From Campylorhamphus procurvoides (taxonomy: Eukaryota > Chordata > Aves > Passeriformes > Dendrocolaptidae): a stretch of DNA of 64,000 nt. The notes beneath the pieces were generated by a model that saw only the letters and a program-made list of their open reading frames with translations, was not told where the DNA came from and did not search any database. The stretch is from positions 1 through 64,000 of the forward strand of contig WBMV01000851.1 of NCBI GenBank assembly GCA_013396655.1, written 5' to 3'. Both the position numbers and the translations under genes were made by a program. Positions within the stretch are counted from its first letter, which is position 1. Each line of letters opens with the position of its first letter. This document shows, piece after piece, positions 1 through 10,670 of the stretch.

Positions 1-2431
1 CTCCTTTGAACTGAGACACCCTGTAACCACAGAAGTCACTTAACTGGTGTGATACAGATGAGTTTCTTAGAATCATCTTAGATCTCCTACTATTTCAACC
101 TAGTAGTGCTAGGTGTCACAGCAGTCCTTTGAGTTGACAGGCTCAGATATGTAGTTAATAAACCATTAAGTTGCTGAGCATCTTTAAAAAAATGCACCAA
201 TGTTTCAGATATCCCAAGAGTCCTATAGTTAATAAAAGCCTCCTGTTAGAAGTGAAGCATTTAAAATAGAGCTCACTCTCTAATAGAATTGGAAATAAAA
301 AATATCCTACCTTTGCTGATTCTTTATAAAAACTAGATTGCTCCCTCCACCAAGAGTTTAAAAAGAAATAAATTAATCAGCATATCCTGGTTTTCCTGAT
401 TGTTCAAAGACACAAACTACAAATGCACTGACATTTTAGAGGCAACTAAGCCTCTGTCAGCTCACAGAAAAAAATGACTGCAGTAACAGGGTCTGTGGGA
501 GCCACACTGCCCAACAAAGGAAACACAGCATGTATGTACAGAGCCGCTTTGCTACAATCCCCAAAGTCCTCAATCAGTGTATCTGAACAACAAAACCCTG
601 CTTATGAAACCATGAGAGCCAACACAGGCAGTGCTTGTTCTGCTGGCCACACGGACAGGAATTACTCTGGGGGGGTGAGGAAGGGAGGAGGAGGGGCTGT
701 CTTACACCCATGCTCATGTATTTCATTTTGTAACACAGCACATGCCAGTGCCTGCTTCTTGGGTGCTGCCTTGTCATCCTTCACATAGAATTTGCCTGGG
801 AGAAGCAGATTATAGGTGTAGATATCAAGGACAAAAACAGGTAAACATTGACTACTGATACTGGAGCTGAAACACATTGTCCTGGAAATTGCTCCTCAGC
901 AATGGTCTGTTATGCGGCACATTTTGAGTAACTACAGAGAGCGATCTTTCTAATGATTTCTACAATACACATCAGAGATCAAATCCTGCCTTTGCCTCTT
1001 TCACTGTGGAAGTATCCTGGCAACAGAGGCAGTGCTGATGTTTCATGTAAGGATCTCTGGGCTTCATCCTTTCCTGCTTAGCTGTGTAGGAAAGGCATTA
1101 AGTGCCAAGGTAATGTTGTGCCAGTGGCTAGGGAGCAATACGGCAGCCCTTTGGAGAGCTGAGGGGAAGAACCAGACCTACGCACCCCACCACTCCCTGG
1201 CACCCTCCTGGTAGATAGGGATGGGTTCTGTACAGGGATTTGCCCCTATGTGTAATGTTAGGGAACAGGTACAGAAAGGCACGTGGCAAAATACATCCTT
1301 GATGGGAAGATATTCAATTCAATATATGTTGTAAGGCAGTAGGAGGAAAAAAGGTATATATAGACCCTGCAGTATGAAAATCCTTTCACAGTGCTTAGAA
1401 GATTAGGTAATGGATATTTTGTTTAACAGTAACCTATACATTTAGAGAACTTGCAATATTTCGTTTTATCTTCTCACACATATGATTTTCACTACCGACT
1501 TCTACTTCAATAATCTGTTTCTGAATATCTAAGTTTACCAAAAAGGACTCACAGAGTTCTTTCTCAGGGAGTTATAAAAGTCTGATTTAAAAAATTTTAT
1601 ACTTGAACAACAACAAAATAATTTCTTCTTAAATGCTATTTCAGAATAAGAACTATTAAGTAAAACATTATCTTGCTGAAGTGTTGAGGAGGAAGTTGAT
1701 TACCTGCTTCAGAAAAAGCTGGAGTTTTCTCACTGGGGATACCAGCCAGTACCCTGAGCCCCTTTTTTCTGACGCACTATGCTCTAAAACAACAGTTGGC
1801 CTTTAGGACTAGATATCTGAAACCCTTATCAGCTTTATGCAGGCTCTGAAACATCACTGAAAAGGGTCCTCCTGATTATATTTCCAGCTAAGTTTCATTG
1901 CAACTGCCACAAATTTGCTAATGTGATGACTTTGCCATATTGCTAAGACTTCATAACAATTTACAAAAGTTCACTTCATAATGTGGTGGACAATCTTTTG
2001 AGTATTGCCATTTGAGAACAAGAAGATCTGAAACAGAGACTTTATTCATTTGACTAAATTACAGTTCTCCAGACTCCCTCTATAGTCAACAGAGAGAATC
2101 AGGTACTTGTGATTGATTTCCTAACCTAGAAATCTAAAACAGATCACACAAGCCATCTTCAGCAAGTAGGTATTTTTTTCTTTGGTCTATAAAGACGGTT
2201 CAAAGGGACTAGTTCAAATGACAGAAATCTTTACAGTAGCTGAGGTAGGCTCCCCAAAACAGAGGTTAAGTAATTTGTTTTAGGCTTCCAAGAAATCCTA
2301 TTATTCAGGGTTTCTGGCTTTCACTCTTGCAAGAACATCCTTACCTCAACATGCATATTCTCACTGCAGAAGGAGGTAACTGAGGGCTCTGTGAATAAGA
2401 GAAACGCACTGCAAAGTAAGGAAGAACAGAC
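1..2431 (-). other. MAGI2: MAGI2 intron, 5' part (runs off the window)
   Basis: This is the start of the intron downstream of the linker exon, from the weak donor at 2431 to the window edge. It holds a G-rich tract at 669-696. Open frames of about 60-104 residues at 474-1214 lie in slightly GC-richer sequence, have no recognisable domain and overlap one another on both strands, so I regard them as chance. No transposon was recognised. Confidence 0.85.
669..696 (+). other. Putative G-quadruplex motif
   Basis: The plus strand has a run of seven G (669-675), then GGG (683-685) and GGGG (693-696), separated by 7-base loops; splitting the first run as GGG-G-GGG satisfies the G3+N1-7 rule. It lies on the strand opposite to the MAGI2 transcript, so any structure would form in the template DNA. 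Confidence 0.5.
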
Positions 2432-2647
2432 CTGGTGTTACTGTAATGTCATTTCCATTGACCACAGGTCTTTCTTCCTCTTCCTCCTCTGGTGGTTCAA
2501 TGCCTGTCTTCTCCATATTGCTCACAGACTTATTCCTTTTACGCTTGCCTTCAGCCCCGGGAGTGGCACCTGGGAGGATCTGGTCTGTCACATTTAACAG
2601 CAGCGGAGCTGGTTCTGCTGGAGGCTTCGGAGTGCCGTAATAGTTGT
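2432..2647 (-). CDS. MAGI2: MAGI2 internal exon, GK-to-WW linker (partial gene)
   Basis: This 216-bp exon (72 codons' worth, phase 1 at both ends) follows the 49848-49967 exon in the transcript; the joined codon GAC gives the expected Asp before NYYGTPKPPAEPAP. The encoded stretch contains, in order, NYYGTPKPP, a hydrophobic LLLNV, a basic cluster GKRKRNKS that resembles a nuclear-localisation signal, SNMEK, an acidic run of six Glu after IEPP, and RPVVNGN before VTP. In MAGI2 this covers the end of the guanylate-kinase-like region and the linker before the WW pair. The acceptor is excellent: a long pyrimidine tract then CTTACAG/ACAAC. The donor is CAG/GTCTGT (2431-2426), with an unusual C at +3. 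The internal Met at 2516-2514 has A at -3 and G at +4, a strong initiation context. Differences from the mammalian sequence I recall (Gly for Ser after GATP, Thr-Gly for Ala-Ser, Asp-Ile-Thr near the end) are conservative and fit a bird orthologue. Confidence 0.95.
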
Positions 2648-5600
2648 CTGTAAGGAAAAGAAAAGGAATAAGATTGCAGAAATATGTGTGCTGCTGCTTC
2701 TTCTTTTGTCTTATATTGATGGATTGTGTGAGGTAGGATCTGGTTCATCAGCTAATCTAAAGATTAGTTCAAAATGTTTCCCGTGAAATTGAATATTTAC
2801 CTTTCATGAAATGGTAATTAATTTTCTTGGTGGTAGCACTGGTGATCAAATCATGCTCACAACCATATATCATGATGACACTTCCTGAAACTTTAACAGG
2901 CTAAATTTACATTCTTCGCATCCAAATATCTGACGATTAGGTAGTATACCAGAGCTACTCTCTTATTTCAAAGAATTATTACAGACAAATTAGTTTTACA
3001 ACATTTATGCCACAAAACAAGAGTTTCTGTAGGATCTAAACGGTGATAAAAGTATTGACTATTCACTATGCTATGTCATTTTCACTCCCTCAAATTATTT
3101 TGCCTGCTTAGAAAGTAAATAATCATTCAATGATTCAGAGATTTGCAGTTTTCAGTAATGTTTGCACTGTCTTGGTTTTCATATTTGCCAAATTTTTGCT
3201 ATTCATGAGCTCAAAGTTTGTAATAGTTAATGGTAATATATTTTCAAAGGAAGTCAAAACCTTATGCTTTAGGGCTTAACATTATCTCAAAGTACTATGG
3301 AATTCTGAGAAGACCTAAGGTGGCTGACAGATTACCCTCTATTTTTCTCTCATGAAATTTCTGGCTACTTCCTCTGAGTCATCTACTTTCTGTCAGATGG
3401 ATTATTATATTAGATGGACCACTGTTTCATCTTATCTATCAATAGCTCTATGTTTGCATTTCTAGCACATCTGATCTCAAAACTGGTTTCTTACTGATGC
3501 AGCAAATTTGTCATTAAAAATATGGTTAAAATAGAATTGTAGCATAATTAAATAAAAATATTTTACAATGCATGTGCTTTCTAGAAACAAACATAAATAG
3601 TAATATAAGACATAAAGATGAAAGCATGCTATTTTTGCAGTTATCTTTTTTCATCTGTAAGTTGCATTGAAGGGAAGTGAACATGATGCTTTACAAGTAG
3701 ATTTCCAGTAGTTATTATGCGAAACTAAAAATACTCTCCAGGTTTGAGAAACTTCTCCAAATTAAAAAAAGCACCTGTGTAAGGATATTAAGTTGCTGAA
3801 AATATTTGTAGATTGTATGACTATTTCTTTAAATTCTTATCCCACAATTTAGGGCTTTTGTATGAAAAAATAGCAGTAGCAACTAACAAAAATCATTTTA
3901 ACCACATATAGGCGTGACAAAAATAAATACATATGCTATACCCCCACAGTAAACCACCATAAAATACATTTTGTAGGCAGAGTGAAAATTATTACTGGCA
4001 CTTGTATTCCTGTGTATTTCCAATGACTTACTATGTCCAGCTGCATGACCACCTCAATACAGGTAAGTAATTGAGCAGCCTTGCAACTACTGAACACTCT
4101 GGATTTTTCACAGTGGTTTAGCAAAACGGTACTCATAACAGATGTTTCTGTAATTGTAATACACTAGAAAAATGTACAGGGTTAACTTGTGCTCACATCA
4201 CTCTGGGCTTAGAGTTGGCTGAAAGAAACCCTGGGTTGCTGAAGATTTTCTTTGGATTTTATGAAACAGCAGCAGATTTCACCCAGAGCCCCAGCAGGGC
4301 AATGAGATGTGCCTCTGTAGGGCTGTCTGTGACCAATCTGCAGGAGCTCTCCCTGACTGCCAGGGTTAAAGCAGGGGAGCAGGATTTGGAGTCTAAGGGG
4401 AGGAAAGAAAATCTGCTCACAAAATTTTACCTCCCAAATATGTCAAAATCACATCTGGTCACAGTCAAACTTGTAAGGTCTGCCAGGGCAAGGTGTTTTC
4501 AGAGTACCTGAAAACCCACAGACTTGGAGAAGTGCTCCATTGGAAGTCTACTTTTCCATTGCTTTAAGAATGTGTTACCTTTATTGGTGAGAGTTTGTGT
4601 CTGAAATATTACATATTTTGAAAAAAGGATTCCTCAATTAAAATTCTCCCTGGCCTAAGCCATTTTAGCAGTCTCAGTCAGTGCCACAGGTGCCTTAAAC
4701 TTCACAAAAATTGTGAAGTATGCACTGATTTCCACTGATTCCATAAATATCTGCACACATATCTCAGCATGACACAAACTGTAAAACCAAAAGTGCAGTA
4801 TCTTGGCTTTTTTTCCTTTGTTCTTAATTTTGCCATTGTCATAGAAAATTGAGTGCAGTAGTAATTGCAGTAATCCTGAATAGTAGATGAGATGTTTTAA
4901 ATGGACACTTTTATTTTATTTTTAAATATTAAACACTTTTTTACTTTGACTAACTGTATGCATTAGTGGGAGACTGAGATAGAATTTACTAAAAAAAAAA
5001 TCTATGAACATCACAGATAGAAAAATATAAGGAAAAATACACATGAAAGATTAGGAGCCAAAGAGGATTTAACTCATTCAGCTTCAAATTGAAAATACAA
5101 GTTCCAACTTCTGTCCTCTGACATAACATATTATGCCCTTTATGATCCAGCAACCATTGATATAAAAGCGAGTTTTGCATTAATTGCTACCTACCTATAG
5201 ATCTACATATCCTTAATTAAAAAAACCCAAACACATGCATAAACAGTTCAAATGAAAATAAGAAACTGGTCCACAGATATTGATACAATCAGTGCAGCAT
5301 AAAAAAAATATTATAAGAATCCATAAAGTTGCAATGAAAAAAAAATACATAGGATGAGAGACCCAGCCTTTTCAATGAAAGAGCAATGCTCCATTACAAA
5401 TGTCATACCTAGGCATAATGTAGAGACTAAATGTTTAAATACCATGACTTTTGCTGCCACGATGTTTGGAAAATCTCTGATAAAAGCAGCTCTTTTTCAT
5501 CTTGCCTGAGCAAAGCCAGGGCTGGCCCAAGAGGTTACTGTTGAAACACTAACCTTAAGGTACTGAAATTCACCTTCATACAGGTATAAAAGTCACATCA

Positions 5601-5894
5601 AATAAATAATTTCAGTTGTGCTTAATTTGAAAAGAGAAATTAAGAAAAATAATAAAAAAGAGAAAGCCCACTTATAGAAAACATAAATTCCATGCTTATT
5701 AGCAGTCAAACCCACCAGCAGTTAGAAGTTTTAAAAAAATGGATGGAGCACAAGCCAGACAACACCTTTATAGCACTATACAAAATCACACAGTACACTG
5801 CCTTCTGTATACTGCCTACTGTTCTGTTACTTGTCTCAAAAATTACATGGGGGAACTAAAGAAGGGCAATTAAAGCTTGGACCTCCTTAAACTT
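2648..5894. other. Intronic sequence without recognised elements
   Basis: AT-rich intron with no recognisable transposon. A perfect inverted repeat with 9-base arms (ACTTCACAA / TTGTGAAGT) and a 3-base centre lies at 4699-4719. The stretch 4200-4510 is slightly GC-richer and has a 98-codon open frame without recognisable domains. Confidence 0.6.
4699..4719. repeat. Short perfect inverted repeat
   Basis: Arms ACTTCACAA (4699-4707) and TTGTGAAGT (4711-4719) around AAA. There are no flanking direct repeats I can see. It may be a palindromic protein-binding site or chance. Confidence 0.6.
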
Positions 5895-6210
5895 ATTTGG
5901 AGTTTTCAGCTTGGAAATGGAACAACTGAAGTGGGATATGGCAGATATGTATAAAAACAGGAGAACACTGGGAAAGTGCCTAGAAAATAAATGAATGGAT
6001 GCTTGGCTCCTCAGTGCACGAGAACAAGAGGATGTCCAATGAAATTAGCAGGTTTAAAACAAGCAAAAAGCATTGGGTTTTTTTCATTCAGGGTAAAAGA
6101 ATAGTAGCATTCACTGTCAGATGCTGCCAGTATCATAAATACAGTCAAAAAGCAATTATACAAAGTCACAGAAGAAACAAGGACCATGAAAGCCTACTAA
6201 ATGTAAAGGT
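5895..6210 (+). mobile_element. Ancient CR1/L3-like LINE fragment
   Basis: The order of recognisable 3'-region phrases follows the old CR1/L3-type LINE consensus: a TTCAGCTTGG phrase near 5910, then AACAAGAGG / CCAATGAAATTAGCAGG / TTTAAAACAA at about 6023-6061, then an AATTATACAAAGTCA...GACCATGAAAGCCTACTAAAT stretch to about 6201. It is far more diverged than the other CR1 copies here and has no octamer end. The ends are approximate. Confidence 0.6.
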
Positions 6211-8164
6211 ACAAATTCTGAATTAACAGCTCCATACAGTCAGATTGGTGGAGTGCAGAATGTAACTCTTGCATGCCTTCCCTGTCCTTGTATTTTATGC
6301 CTTAACATTTACCAAGAGTCAGTAGTAGAGGCAGAGTATGGAGCTACAGTTTGTCCCAATTTAAGTGCAGCTGCTCTATTACTCAGGGGCTTCCTTGTAC
6401 TTAAAAAAATGCATGTATACTCATCTGCCACCCCAGCACAGAGGCAAGAAATCAATTTAATCCAGCAGACCTTAAGCTAAATTCTTTGTGCTGGAACCTG
6501 AATCAAAGCCTTCATGCAGACAAGCAGTGCAGAAAAAACACCACCGCTTAATCCATGTGGCTGCTGTTCCTCTTTGCCTCAGTGCTCCCAGCTGGTTCTG
6601 AGTGCAGCTGAACACTGAAGATGGTCTAACCTGTTTGACTTTGCTGCTGAAGTGGCTTGGAAGCCATGGCACAGTTACAATTATCAAGTATCCCTTGCCA
6701 TCCCTAAGCTGTATGAAAAGGTCTACCTGATAGTGCAAGGAGGAGGTCAGACAAATTACTGGGGGAGAGGTTAAGTTCAGATAGAAGAGACCGGATCAGA
6801 AAGTCAGAAACATACAAGGTGCAGAAAAAAGGGAAAATAGGGAGGACAAAACAGCCTATTTTTTTTTCCTTCCTTCCCCCCTGCCTCCCCTTCCCTTAAC
6901 CTGAGCTCACCTATGTCAGGAAGTAGTAAGACTTATTTTTTCGATGAAGTGTTTGATGATGAGGCAATACCCTAACTTGCTTCCTGAGAAAAGGTAAGTC
7001 CTTGTGGAAGAAAAAAAGAAAGCATTTGGGTGGTAATAAAGAAGCAGAAAAATCATCATGCTGAAATGATAACAAGACTCAGATCTACTGACGTTCACTA
7101 CAGTGATGTGCTCGACATCCCACGATCCCAATTACTGGGCACAGTTAAAAATGTGTCTCCCATGCTGTGCTCTATTTTGTGCTCCATTGCAGGGACCGAC
7201 CTACATGCATTTCCCTCTGCCCGGCTGTTCTAGTCCCTCTCCTCTTCTGTGAGGAAAGAACCAAAAGGCAGCATAGAGTGGACACCTCCACTTGCCATCC
7301 TTCTGCACAGAGAAGGGAGAGGAAGGGCTTTGTTGCCAGATCTGTACCCCAGGCTGTGGAGGAGGATGTGCACCTTTAGCTCCTGGGCCCAGCCAGCCTG
7401 AGCCATGAGGCTGCGGAGAAAGGAGGGGGTTATTGCTGACAGCATCCTTCATTCCTGAAACTCCACTGATCTCATCCAAGAAATGAAAAAGTTAGAAGTG
7501 GTGCTAAGGAGTTAGGAAATTACAGTAAGAATGAACAATCAGACAGAAGCCCAAAGCTTTTAATATGGATACTTCCATCTATGGTATTACTCACATTCTT
7601 TTCATGCTTATTTTTAGAGTGGGATGAAACAATACCCAGCTACAAACACAAACCTGCTTCTGCTTATTCAGCATCCTCATTTAGACTGATCTGTCTTTAA
7701 TGTTTATACAACTTTGAATTGCTGAAGTATCAGTCAAAATTGTGTGAGTCAGCCACAACTCTAGGGAATGAAAGATAAACCTTATTTTTCAGTTATGAGA
7801 ACAATAACTGCAAATGTTATGATGAATGTTAAAGCTCTACATATTTGCTTTTTTGATCACTCACTATTGATAATAAATAAAGGGGAAAGTACCTCGAAGT
7901 CTAATTGTTGTCTAGATTTGAGTTACATTTGATACTTTAATAGTTCACAAACAAATACATATTGAAAATTAATGGATGGCAATAGTATACAGAGTTTTAG
8001 GTAGGCAGATATTCTCTTAATTTTGAATTAAAATAATAATGTGAACAAATGTGAATATTTTATTATTTGATTAAAAGAAGATGGTTGCATTTATTTATTA
8101 CTAGAAGCCTATTGCATACAACAAGAAGCATCTGTTCTTGATCTATATTGATTTATAATCAGGG
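6211..8164. other. Intronic sequence with pyrimidine tract
   Basis: No transposon was recognised. A long pyrimidine tract (T, then C/T, about 6859-6897) would be purine-rich in the MAGI2 transcript and has three runs of three or more G there, one short of a quadruplex motif. The block at 7150-7480 is GC-richer and carries overlapping short frames on both strands with no recognisable domain. Confidence 0.5.
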
Positions 8165-9114
8165 TCCACATGAAGGTTGGTGACAAGTGGTGTCCCTCAG
8201 GGGTCCATAATGGCACCAGTGCTGTTTCATATCTTCATCAGTGCCATCACCAATGGGACTGAGTGCACTCAGCAAGTTTGCAAGTTGTTTGCAAGCAGTT
8301 CAGTTGACATGTTTGAGGGAAGGGATGCCATCCAAAGGGGCATGGACAAACTTGAGAAGTGGGCCCATGGGAATCTCATAAGGTTCTACAAGACCAAGTG
8401 CAAGATGCTGTACCTGGGTCAGGGCAAATCCCAGTATGAATATAGGCTGTGGGAAGAACAGATCAAAAGCAGCCTTGCCAAGAAGGACTTGGGGGTACTG
8501 GTGGATGAAAAGCTGCATGTGCACTTGCATCCCAGGAAGACAATTGTGTCTTGGACTGCATCAAAAGCAGCGTGGCCAGTAGGTCGAGGGAGGGGATTCT
8601 GCCCCTCTGCTCCACAATGGTAAGACCCTACCTGGAGTGCTCCGCCCAGGTCTGGGGTCCTCAGCACAAGAAAGACATGAACCTATTGGATCAAGTCCAG
8701 AGGAAGGACACAAAAATGATGCACTGCTCCTATGAGGACAGGTTGAGAGAATTGGGGATTTTCAGCCTGCAGAAGAGGAGTCCAGGGAGACCTTACTGTG
8801 GCCTTTCAGTACCTAAAGCAGGCTTATAAGAAGGAGGACTTTTTAGAAAGACTTGTTGCAATAGGACAAGACATAATGGCTTTAAACTAAAAGAGAGTAG
8901 ATTCAGATTTGATTTTTTATGATAAGGATGGTGAAACACTGGAACAGGTTTTCCAGAGTGGTAACGGATCTTCCATCCCTGAAAACATTCAAGGTCAGCT
9001 TGGACAAGTCTCTGAGGAACCTGATCCAACTGAAGGTGTCCCTTATTATTGCAGAGGGTTGGACTAGATGACCATTAAAGGTTCCTTCTGATTCAACTAC
9101 GCTATGATTCTATG
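8165..9114 (+). mobile_element. CR1 LINE, 5'-truncated, 3' end intact
   Basis: The copy begins in the reverse-transcriptase part of the CR1 ORF2 (SGVPQGS, followed by hydrophobic residues) and ends with the CR1 octamer signature CTATGATTCTATG at 9102-9114. The first frame (from 8177) runs through the RDAIQRGMDKLEKWA, KTKCKMLYLG and DLGVLVDEKL segments. It then shifts frame near 8545 to the segment beginning DCIKSSVASRSRE, which continues through LVRPYLE-like and RLRELGIFSLQKR-like phrases. The Asp-Asp active-site box is lost: the protein reads FASS where FADD is expected, next to a small deletion. The element is dead. It is oriented opposite to MAGI2. Confidence 0.93.
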
Positions 9115-9604
9115 AAAATCAATGGGCTTTTCATAACAAGATACTTATTTTTTAATTTAACCTGCTTTGGAGCATACAAATGACTGTTATGGTCTATATT
9201 CACTCTACCTAGCTTTAAGCATTTAATTGATGCTAACCAAAGCTATATAATTAATTGGTATTAAGTTAAACAATAGTCTTCCAGAAAATGTCCAAAAAAA
9301 TATCTCCATCTCTAGTGATACACAGTCTGCAAGTTCTGGGACATCAGGCTCAAGTCTGCTCCAGTCTGGAGTCCACACCTTGCATTCTTTGGATGCAAGT
9401 GTTAAGTAGCAACCTCCAGAAGACAGCAAGAAAGTAAGCCTTGGGTTTTGGTGTTGTTTAGGGCAGGCCCAACACACTGGCAGTATAACTGGCAGAAGCG
9501 TAAGACCACGTGGCTGGTAGTCTTTCAAACTTTGTTAAATTTTCATGGCCAACACATCACAGGTGAATAGATTGCAGACATCTTCTTTGAAGGATTTGGT
9601 ATAA

Positions 9605-9780
9605 GAATGATGGAGTCATTAAGAGCAGAAAAGACCTGTAAGATCATCAATTGCCTGTTAGCCCAGCACTGCCATGCTTACCATTCAACCATGTCCCTAA
9701 GTGCCACAGCTACAGTTTTTGAACACTTCCAGGGTGTTTCCACCAGTTTCTTGAGCATCATGTTCCATTGTATACAATGG
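9605..9780 (-). mobile_element. CR1 LINE 3'-end fragment
   Basis: Read on the plus strand this is the reverse complement of a CR1 3' end: GAAAAGACCTGTAAGATCATC near 9626, then AACCATGTCCCTAAGTGCCAC and TTTTTGAACACTTCCAGGG, then the GAGCATCATGTTCCA phrase. The octamer end at the left is decayed to ATGATGGAGTCATT. It lies only about 490 bp from the larger copy and in the opposite orientation. Confidence 0.85.
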
Positions 9781-10102
9781 ATGTCAAAGACAGGAAGGAA
9801 TTCTTAAATGCAGGATCTGTAGACCTCCATGAGCCAACCATGGCTTTCACTTCACTATGCTCACACAAGACTTTGCCATGGAATTATGTCCAATCAATTG
9901 CCATATTCTTATTAAATCATTTTATTCTAATATTTCTGATCATCTGTATATGTAATTTAGATAATTCTTTTGTATGTCCTGAAACATTTTCTCAGTGGAA
10001 ATAACACAAGTATAGAATATTTTAAAACCAAAAAATTCCTTTTTTCAATATTCTTACAGCCATCTCATAGAATTCCTAAAGAAGAGAACAGTACATACAT
10101 AG

Positions 10103-10142
10103 ATTTTGTTAAAATATAATTAGTGATGTATTTTAACAAAAT
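10103..10142. repeat. Perfect 14-bp inverted repeat with 12-bp loop
   Basis: The left arm 10103-10116 (ATTTTGTTAAAATA) is exactly complementary to the right arm 10129-10142 (TATTTTAACAAAAT). The loop is TAATTAGTGATG. No matching flanking direct repeats were seen. It could be a hairpin-forming remnant of a small transposon or an AT-rich regulatory palindrome. Confidence 0.75.
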
Positions 10143-10628
10143 TCAAGACAATTACCACCCCCTTAAGGAAGTCTAGCAAACTTCTTTTCACCCACTCACC
10201 CTGAGTAATTTATTTTGACTGGTGACTATACTATAATTAGGGCTTTTTTAATCACTACTGTAAGGTTTGGTGAGTAGATTTTGTTCTTGGGTTCATACAT
10301 TTTCATGATGGTTTTGCAAAGCTACATGATGGATTAAAGTTGCAGAACTCTTAGTGTTATGCCAAAGGAAGAGGAATTAAAAAAAAAATTAAGCTTTCTG
10401 AAGCCTTTAGATTTTAGATTTGCATTGGCATTATTTTTATCATGAACTTGTGTTATTAAGATGGCAAAGAAGCCAGGAAAAGTCATAGTTCAGATCTCTC
10501 AGAACTTTGAGGAAAGACAGTTATTAAATACAGTCTTGCAATTATGTTTACAAACAACAGCTCTTAACTTTTATTTTGTTCTCTGATATATTTGCAAGTA
10601 AACTTATACTTTTAGTATGAACTTTGCA

Positions 10629-10670
10629 GCTACTTTTAGTTTCTCTTTCTGGCTACTTTCAGTTTCTTTC
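10629..10670. repeat. Short imperfect tandem duplication
   Basis: GCTACTTTTAGTTTCTCTTTC-like units start at 10629 and 10652, the second with one substitution and two bases missing. It is a local 23-bp duplication. Confidence 0.6.

Noticed and set aside
6859..6897. G-quadruplex in the MAGI2 transcript strand
   Set aside because: Only three runs of three or more G are present on the minus strand, so the standard motif is not met.
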